Shown one piece after another: positions 1 through 6,136 of a stretch of DNA of 9,224 nt. The notes beneath the pieces were generated by a model, which saw only the letters and a program-made list of their open reading frames with translations, searched no databases and had not been told where the DNA came from. The stretch is from Rhodospirillales bacterium (lineage in GTDB: Bacteria > Pseudomonadota > Alphaproteobacteria > Rhodospirillales > JADHTD01), in the NCBI GenBank assembly GCA_016776525.1, contig JADHTD010000090.1, positions 1 through 9,224 on the forward strand, written 5' to 3'. Position numbers and translations under genes: made by a program. Positions within the stretch are counted from its first letter, which is position 1. Every line of letters starts with the position of its first letter.

Positions 1-1831
<1,831 letters not shown>

Positions 1832-1834
1832 GGT

Positions 1835-3040
1835 TTAAGCCTTGCTCTTTTCCATCAACCCGACGAACCGCTGGAACAGGTAGTGGCTGTCCTGCGGGCC
1901 GGGGGAGGCTTCCGGGTGGTGCTGCACGGAAAAGACCGGCTTGCCCTCGACCTTGAGGCCCTCAAGGGTGCCGTCAAACAGCGAGGTATGGGTCTGGGTG
2001 ACACCCGTGGGCAGGCTGTCCGGATCAACCACGAAGCCGTGGTTCTGGCTGGTAATCTCGACGCGGCCGGTTTCCAGGTCTTTCACCGGGTGGTTGGCGC
2101 CCCGGTGGCCCATGTGCATCTTAAAGGTCGTCGCGCCTAAGGCCAGGGCCAGCATCTGGTGCCCCAGGCAGATGCCGAACATGGGCACGCCCGAGGCCAT
2201 GACGCCCTGGATCATCGGCACGGCGTATTTGCCGGTGGCCGCCGGGTCGCCGGGGCCGTTGGACAGGAAAACCCCGTCCGGCTTGTGGGCCATCACTTCC
2301 GAAGCGGTTACCGAGGCCGGAACCACGGTGACTTTACAGCCGGCATTGGCCAGACAGCGCAGGATATTGCGCTTGGCCCCGAAATCGACGGCCACCACGT
2401 GGAACGTGGGCGCGGTCTGTTGCCCGAAGCCCGTGCCCAGCGCCCATTCGGTTTCGTCCCAGTTTTCCGTCTGGCTGCAGGTGACGTCCTTGGCCAGGTC
2501 CATGCCTTGCAGGCCCGGCCAGGCATTGGCCGTGATCGCGGCGGCGTTGAGGTCAATGTCGCCGGCGGCCCGGTAGACGATGGAGCCCTTCGGCGCGCCT
2601 TTGTCCCGGATGCGGCGGGTCAGCTTGCGGGTGTCGATGCCGGTAACGGCGGTCAGGCCGCGGGCCTTGAGCCAGGTGTCCAGGTGCTGGGCGGCCCGCC
2701 AGTTGGCCGGTTCGGTGATGGAGGTGCGCAAGATGCAGCCGCGCACCGCCGGGGAGACGGTTTCGATGTCTTCCGGGTTGGCGCCGACATTGCCGATGTG
2801 GGGGAAGGTGAAGGTGATGATCTGTCCGGCGTAACTGGGATCGGTGAGTGTTTCCTGATAACCGGTGATCGCCGTGTTGAAGCAGATCTCGCCGACCGAA
2901 GAGCCTTCGCATCCGGCCCCGACGCCCCAGTAAACGGTGCCGTCTTCGAGCACCACGGCGGCGTTGGCCCCCGGCGGTCGCGCCGGAAAAGAACGCGCCC
3001 CCGGTTGGGTCGGCGCGGTCTGGGAGCTGTCTTCGGCCAT
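1835..3040 (-). CDS. carA: Carbamoyl-phosphate synthase small subunit (glutamine amidotransferase)
   Basis: Glutaminase subunit that hydrolyses glutamine and passes ammonia to CarB. It has 401 residues, slightly longer than E. coli CarA because of a Ser/Pro/Ala-rich N-terminal extension of about 25 residues before NAAVVLEDGTVYWG. The N-terminal CPSase small-chain domain contains the typical EICFNTAITGYQE and DPSYAGQIITFTFPHIGN. The class I glutamine amidotransferase domain starts near residue 214 (HVVAVDFGAKRNILR). The catalytic triad is visible: C291 in FGICLGHQ, and H375 and E377 in QHHPEASPGP. The Cys-His spacing of 84 is the same as in E. coli. The ATG at 3040 has an AGGA at 3051-3054, 10 bases upstream, and lies downstream of a good promoter. 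It is first in the operon with carB. The N-terminal extension is poorly conserved in this family, so the start is likely but not certain. Confidence 0.98.
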   Translation of the reverse strand: MAEDSSQTAPTQPGARSFPARPPGANAAVVLEDGTVYWGVGAGCEGSSVGEICFNTAITGYQETLTDPSYAGQIITFTFPHIGNVGANPEDIETVSPAVRGCILRTSITEPANWRAAQHLDTWLKARGLTAVTGIDTRKLTRRIRDKGAPKGSIVYRAAGDIDLNAAAITANAWPGLQGMDLAKDVTCSQTENWDETEWALGTGFGQQTAPTFHVVAVDFGAKRNILRCLANAGCKVTVVPASVTASEVMAHKPDGVFLSNGPGDPAATGKYAVPMIQGVMASGVPMFGICLGHQMLALALGATTFKMHMGHRGANHPVKDLETGRVEITSQNHGFVVDPDSLPTGVTQTHTSLFDGTLEGLKVEGKPVFSVQHHPEASPGPQDSHYLFQRFVGLMEKSKA

Positions 3041-3063
3041 GGGCGGCTAGTCCTTTTAGAGAA

Positions 3064-3116
3064 GCCAGCCGGTACCGGGTGGGGGGGTGCGACGCCCCGA
3101 ACAGCGGTCGGCTGGC
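3064..3116 (-). promoter_or_regulatory. Structured carA leader hairpin (candidate regulatory element)
   Basis: The predicted carAB leader RNA begins almost directly with one arm of an inverted repeat. GCCAGCCG (transcript sense, 3116-3109) pairs perfectly over 8 bases with CGGCTGGC (3071-3064). A further 3 base pairs inside (3108-3106 with 3076-3074) form after a two-base bulge. The 29-base interior holds GGGG (3097-3094) and a run of C residues that could form a second small stem. After the long stem come UUCUCU and then the ribosome site. The U-tract is too broken for a confident terminator. It could be a binding site or attenuator for pyrimidine or arginine control, or incidental GC-rich structure. 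Confidence 0.4.
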
Positions 3117-3127
3117 CGTGTTGGGTG

Positions 3128-3156
3128 TTCATAAGCAATAGCCGTGCCGTCGTCAA
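3128..3156 (-). promoter_or_regulatory. Sigma-70 type promoter of carAB
   Basis: On the minus strand a -35 TTGACG (3156-3151) is followed after exactly 17 bases by TATGAA (3133-3128). The first hexamer matches the consensus at 5 of 6 positions and the second at 4 of 6. Transcription would start near 3121, giving a leader of about 80 bases before the carA ATG. This is the best sigma-70 match upstream of carA. The promoter assignment is inferred from sequence only. Confidence 0.65.
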
Positions 3157-3201
3157 GTCTTGATTTTTAGAAAAAAACGTTAGATATCAATGTCTTAAGA
3201 T
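3153..3201 (+). promoter_or_regulatory. AT-rich promoter region of yqeY, exact elements unclear
   Basis: The 231 bases between carA and yqeY contain an AT-rich block at about 3157-3212, in strong contrast to the surrounding GC-rich DNA. On the plus strand TTGATT (3160-3165) is a fair -35. The best -10 options are TATCAA (3185-3190, 19-base spacing) and TAAGAT (3196-3201, no good partner), so I cannot choose one. TCAAG-T-CTTGA (3153-3163) is a perfect palindrome linking this -35 with the divergent carA -35. A GATTC (GANTC, the CcrM methylation target in alphaproteobacteria) is at 3207-3211. Confidence 0.35.
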
Positions 3202-3271
3202 ATTTTGATTCATTGCCTTTTGAGTGGTTTTTCGGTAACGTCTTCGTTTTCCGAAACCGACAGGGGGTTTC

Positions 3272-3727
3272 ATGCTCCGGGACCGACTGAACGAAGCCTT
3301 AAAAACGGCAATGAAGGAAAAGAACCCGCTGGCTTTGGGCACCGTGCGCCTGATCCTGGCGGCCTTGAAGGACCGGGATATTGCCGCCCGCTGCAAGGGA
3401 AACCTGGACGGTATCGAGGAGGGTGAAATCCTCTCCATGCTGCAATCGATGATTAAGCAGCGCCGCGACAGCATCGAACTATACGAGAAAGGCGGCCGTC
3501 TGGAACTGGCCCAGCAGGAAGCCGAGGAAATCGACGTCATCGAAAAATTCCTGCCGGAACAGATGAGCGAAGAAGACACCGCCGCCGCCGTCAATGCGGT
3601 GATCGAGGAGCTGGGCGCCGAAAGCCTCAAGGACATGGGCCGCACCATGGGCGCGCTGAAAGAACGCTACGCCGGTCAGATGGATTTCAGCAAGGCCAGC
3701 GCCCTGGTCAAAGCCAGGCTGGGCTGA
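3272..3727 (+). CDS. yqeY: GatB/YqeY domain-containing protein
   Basis: Small helical protein of 151 residues, the usual length for stand-alone YqeY proteins (about 150). Recognisable features are MLRDRLNEALKTAMKEKN at the N-terminus, LGTVRLILAALKDRDI, a central SMLQSMIKQRRDSIELYEKGGR, the LPEQMSEED hinge joining the two helical subdomains, and the GRTMGALKERYAGQMDFSKA end. The family shares its fold with the tail of GatB, the tRNA-binding subunit of the Asp/Glu-tRNA amidotransferase, but the function of free-standing members is not established. It would be cytosolic, as there is no signal or membrane segment. The ATG has AGGGGG 4 bases upstream. It lies between the divergent carAB operon and dnaG, a neighbourhood I recall as common in alphaproteobacteria. 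A 221-base gap separates it from dnaG, so it need not be co-transcribed. Confidence 0.93.
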   Translation: MLRDRLNEALKTAMKEKNPLALGTVRLILAALKDRDIAARCKGNLDGIEEGEILSMLQSMIKQRRDSIELYEKGGRLELAQQEAEEIDVIEKFLPEQMSEEDTAAAVNAVIEELGAESLKDMGRTMGALKERYAGQMDFSKASALVKARLG

Positions 3728-3948
3728 CTTAAAATCCCCCTTAAATTACGCTTTTTCAGCCCCGGCTGGCCGGTGGTCGCCGCCCGGGCTGTGGATAAGT
3801 CTGTGGATATTATCTTCATAGGGTGGAACAAATCGTCCCATTCCGTAGTGGTAACCGGGGGCTCCCCGGCCTTATGATGGTCGATCTTTCCCCGGACCCT
3901 GATGGCGGGGCGCAAGGCTGTTGCCGCCGCCGCCCGGAGACGACGTGA
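3728..3948 (+). promoter_or_regulatory. dnaG upstream region with DnaA boxes, -10 and leader hairpin
   Basis: This 221-base gap holds no gene. From left to right: an imperfect inverted repeat, AGCCCCGGC (3758-3766) with GCCCGGGCT (3782-3790), which has no T-tract after it and is therefore not a classical terminator; two DnaA-box-like 9-mers (3790-3810); and TATTAT (3808-3813), a 5-of-6 match to the -10 consensus without a recognisable -35 at 16-18 bases. A perfect 6-bp hairpin with a 3-base loop, CCGGGG-GCT-CCCCGG (3855-3869), lies in the presumed leader. A second CCCCGG at 3890-3895 could compete for the same arm. The dnaG ribosome site GGAG is at 3936-3939. Confidence 0.5.
3790..3810 (+). 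promoter_or_regulatory. Tandem DnaA boxes upstream of dnaG
   Basis: TGTGGATAA at 3790-3798 is the exact reverse complement of the classical high-affinity DnaA box TTATCCACA. TGTGGATAT at 3802-3810 differs from it by one base. Both have the same orientation and are offset by 12 bases. A weaker 7-of-9 match in the opposite orientation, TTATCTTCA, is at 3810-3818. The second box overlaps the best -10 hexamer (3808-3813), a position suited to direct control of dnaG transcription by DnaA. Only the motif matches are seen; binding is inferred. Confidence 0.6.
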
Positions 3949-5739
3949 ATGGCCTTTACGCCACAATTCCTTGATGAACTGCGGACCCGGGTCGGCTTGG
4001 CCGATTTAGTCGGCAAGCGCGTCAAACTGACCCGCAAGGGCCGCGAGCATTCGGGGCTGTGTCCGTTTCACAAGGAAAAGACGCCCAGCTTCACGGTCAA
4101 CGAGGAAAAGGGCTTCTATCACTGTTTCGGCTGCGGGGCGCACGGCAGCGCCATCGATTTCGTCATGAACACGGACAGCCTCAGCTTCCCGGAAGCGGTG
4201 CGCCGTCTGGCCTCCGACGCCGGGCTGGCAGTGCCCGAAGACACCCCGGAAGAACGCGAACGCTCCCGCCAGCGCCAGACCCTTTACGACGTCATGGATC
4301 AGGCGGCGGCCTTTTACGAGAAGACGCTGCGCATGCCCGACGGCAAGGCGGCGCTGGCCTATCTCAAAGACCGCGGCTTGAGCGACCAGACCATTACCCG
4401 CTTCCGCCTCGGCTTCGCACCGGACGGGCGCAATGTTATCAAGGGGGCGCTGGTGCGCGACGGGGCGACGGAAGAGCAACTGATCGCCGCCGGGCTGCTG
4501 ATCAACCCGGAAGACCCCAGCCGCCAGCCGTACGACCGCTTCCGGGGGCGGGTCATGTTCCCGATTGCCGACCGCCGCGGCCGGATCATCGCCTTCGGCG
4601 GGCGCATCCTCGGCGACGGCGAGCCCAAGTACCTCAATTCCCCGGAAACGCCGCTCTTCCACAAGGGCCAGGTGCTGTTCGGCTGGGATCAGGCCAAGGA
4701 TAAAGCCCGCCAGACCGGCACCGTCATCGTTACCGAAGGCTATATGGACGTTATCGCCCTGTCCCAGGGCGGCTTTGAGAACGCCGTGGCGCCGCTGGGC
4801 ACGGCGCTGACCGAGGAACAGATCGGCGAGTTGTGGAAACTGGTGCCGGAACCGGTGCTGTGCTTCGACGGCGATGCCGCCGGCGGCCGGGCCTCGGCGC
4901 GGGCCGCCGAACGGGTGCTGGCGCTGTTGAAACCCGGTTTCTCGCTGCGCTTTGCCGAATTACCGGCCGGTGAAGACCCGGACAGCCTGTTGTCGGCGCA
5001 CGGGGCCGAGGCCATGACGCGGGTGCTGGCCGGGGCCAGTCCCTTGTCCGAGGTGCTGTGGGCCATGGAAAGCCGGGGCCGCTCGCTGAGCATTCCGGAA
5101 GCCCGCGCCGCCCTGCAAAAACGCCTCGACGACCATGTGCGCCGCATTGGCGATCCGACCGTGCGCGCGCACTTTTCCAAAAGTTTCCGGGACCGCCTGT
5201 GGAAAAGCAGCCCCGGCCGGTCGCGCCAATCCGGCATCGACCGAGGCTCGCCGGCCCATATAGGGGCCCAGGCCGCCCCCGCCACCAAGGTCGATCCCCT
5301 GCGCGATGCCCAGCGCACCCTGGTCGGCATCATCATCAACCACCCCGATATTTTCCATGACGTGGAGGAACAGTTCGGTTCCGTCGGTTTCGAGGACCCG
5401 TCCCTCGACCGTTTGCGCCAGGCCCTGATCGAAATGCTGTCCGGCGATTCCGGTTTCGATTCCCAGGCCCTGCTGGCGGAACTGGGGCGGCGGGGACTGG
5501 CCGAAAGCGTCGAAGCCCTGTTCCAGGACGCCCTGTTGCGCAGCAACCGCCAGATCCGGCCGGAAGCCGTCAACGACGACGTGCAGGCGACCTGGGACCA
5601 GAGCTACGCGCAAATCCAACGGGCGGCGGTGCAGGCGGAGGTCGAACGCCAGGTCGATACGGACGATTATTCCGAGGAATCCCTGCAACGGATCATGGCC
5701 ATAAAACGGGCTGAACTGGAGCAGGCGGACGAGGATTAA
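3949..5739 (+). CDS. dnaG: DNA primase
   Basis: Primase that makes RNA primers for leading- and lagging-strand synthesis together with the replicative helicase DnaB. It has 596 residues, normal for the family. The N-terminal CHC2 zinc-binding domain shows its four ligands, C38, H41, C59 and C62, in CPFHKEKTPSF and FYHCFGCG. The RNA polymerase domain follows, with RFRGRVMFPI and EPKYLNSPETPLF. The TOPRIM fold has EGYMDV at 263-268 and the metal-binding FDGDAAG, with D307 and D309. The C-terminal part from about residue 445 (RDAQRTLVGIIINHPDIF) matches the helicase-interaction domain, which is variable between species. The ATG has GGAG 9 bases upstream. The start agrees with the usual short N-terminus before the zinc ligand region. 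No broken motif or frameshift is seen. Expression may respond to DnaA through the boxes upstream. Confidence 0.98.
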   Translation: MAFTPQFLDELRTRVGLADLVGKRVKLTRKGREHSGLCPFHKEKTPSFTVNEEKGFYHCFGCGAHGSAIDFVMNTDSLSFPEAVRRLASDAGLAVPEDTPEERERSRQRQTLYDVMDQAAAFYEKTLRMPDGKAALAYLKDRGLSDQTITRFRLGFAPDGRNVIKGALVRDGATEEQLIAAGLLINPEDPSRQPYDRFRGRVMFPIADRRGRIIAFGGRILGDGEPKYLNSPETPLFHKGQVLFGWDQAKDKARQTGTVIVTEGYMDVIALSQGGFENAVAPLGTALTEEQIGELWKLVPEPVLCFDGDAAGGRASARAAERVLALLKPGFSLRFAELPAGEDPDSLLSAHGAEAMTRVLAGASPLSEVLWAMESRGRSLSIPEARAALQKRLDDHVRRIGDPTVRAHFSKSFRDRLWKSSPGRSRQSGIDRGSPAHIGAQAAPATKVDPLRDAQRTLVGIIINHPDIFHDVEEQFGSVGFEDPSLDRLRQALIEMLSGDSGFDSQALLAELGRRGLAESVEALFQDALLRSNRQIRPEAVNDDVQATWDQSYAQIQRAAVQAEVERQVDTDDYSEESLQRIMAIKRAELEQADED

Positions 5740-5770
5740 GCGACTTTATAAATTTAATTTCAGGTTTTGG

Positions 5771-5790
5771 GGGCAGCTGGCCCGTTTTTT
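5771..5790 (+). terminator. Probable weak intrinsic terminator after dnaG
   Basis: A short GC hairpin, GGGC (5771-5774) with GCCC (5780-5783) around a 5-base loop, is followed by G and six T residues (5785-5790). It lies 32 bases after the dnaG stop. Only four pairs form cleanly, so termination may be partial and some dnaG transcripts may read on into rpoD. Confidence 0.45.
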
Positions 5791-5868
5791 GAATACCGGA
5801 ATCGTTTGGAAAGGGGTGTGAAGGCCTTGAGTATCCAGGGTTTTTTGCCCACGTTGGAGGGTGTTTCG

Positions 5869-5898
5869 CTTGACAAAGCATGCCCCGACCCATTAAAG
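5869..5898 (+). promoter_or_regulatory. rpoD promoter candidate 1 (perfect TTGACA; RpoH-like overlap)
   Basis: TTGACA (5870-5875) is a perfect sigma-70 -35. After 17 bases comes TTAAAG (5893-5898), only 3 of 6 to the -10 consensus. The same stretch can be read as a heat-shock promoter: CTTGACA (5869-5875), then CCCATTA (5889-5895), resembling CTTGAA...CCCCATnT. The spacing for this reading is a little short. It could serve either sigma factor or both. Confidence 0.45.
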
Positions 5899-5917
5899 AC
5901 CATGTCGGCGATGGGGG

Positions 5918-5946
5918 CTTGAATTGTCGACGGGTCGACGCCATTT
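5918..5946 (+). promoter_or_regulatory. rpoD promoter candidate 2 (RpoH-type)
   Basis: CTTGAA (5918-5923), 17 bases, then CCATTT (5941-5946) fits the alphaproteobacterial RpoH pattern of a CTTGAA -35 and CCATnT-like -10 with about 17-base spacing. The spacer contains GTCGAC twice around GG, which could act as an operator. No good sigma-70 -10 lies at the corresponding position. The assignment rests on motif resemblance alone. Confidence 0.45.
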
Positions 5947-6049
5947 CAGGCGTGTATGGTTTTGTTTATTTTTATGGTCTTGGGGCGCACACCTTCAGGG
6001 TACCATTTCCAACCGATTTTACTGGACCGAACGGCGATCCCGATGGGAC

Positions 6050-6069
6050 AGCCGGAAACGGTTTTTTTT
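6050..6069 (+). terminator. Attenuator-like hairpin with T-tract in the rpoD leader
   Basis: AGCCG (6050-6054) and CGGTT (6059-6063) form a five-pair stem, one of the pairs G-T, around a GAAA loop. Six further T residues follow directly (an unbroken run of eight, 6062-6069). AACCG at 6011-6015 could pair with CGGTT instead and open the stem. It sits 67 bases before the rpoD ATG. The stem is short for a strong terminator, so it could equally be a pause site or a stabilised tetraloop with no function. Confidence 0.35.
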
Positions 6070-6136
6070 GAGTTGAATCGGTAGGCGTTAGGTTTCTCCG
6101 CTCAGCGGACACCCTGACTTTCGGAGTAAGAATTGA

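Larger units (their letters stand above)
5740..6136 (+). promoter_or_regulatory. rpoD upstream control region (397 bases, no gene)
   Basis: I see no credible coding region here; the short ORFs lack ribosome sites and family resemblance. It contains, in order, the dnaG terminator candidate, a GANTC site (GAATC, 5799-5803), two promoter candidates of heat-shock type (5869-5895 and 5918-5946), a doubled palindrome GTCGAC-GG-GTCGAC (5926-5939), a T-rich stretch with TATGGT twice (5955-5960 and 5973-5978), a small hairpin with eight T residues (6050-6069), a second GAATC (6075-6079), a TCCGC-TCA-GCGGA hairpin (6097-6109), and the ribosome site GGAG (6123-6126). The leader from the second promoter candidate would be about 180 bases, long for a housekeeping gene. 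Confidence 0.6.

Noticed and set aside
2159..3163. 334-codon plus-strand frame opposite carA
   Set aside because: Shadow of carA; Gly/Ala/Arg-rich low-complexity translation with no recognisable domain, and it runs through the carA promoter.
3729..3744. CtrA-like site TTAA-N8-TTAA just after yqeY
   Set aside because: The CtrA consensus needs a 7-base spacer; this one has 8, and it lies far from any convincing -35 element.
3758..3790. Inverted repeat after yqeY as a terminator
   Set aside because: The arms pair at 8 of 9 positions, but no T-tract follows on the plus strand and no useful one on the minus strand, so I did not call a terminator.
3728..3948. Replication origin in the yqeY-dnaG gap, suggested by the DnaA boxes
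   Set aside because: Only two good boxes, no AT-rich unwinding region beside them, and none of the usual origin neighbours; a promoter-control role is simpler.
5745..5753. TATAAA-type -10 directly after the dnaG stop
   Set aside because: No acceptable -35 at 15-19 bases upstream, and it precedes the dnaG terminator hairpin, so transcripts from here would be cut short.
5880..6071. 63-codon plus-strand frame in the dnaG-rpoD gap
   Set aside because: No Shine-Dalgarno, no family resemblance, and it overlaps the promoter candidates and the leader hairpin.
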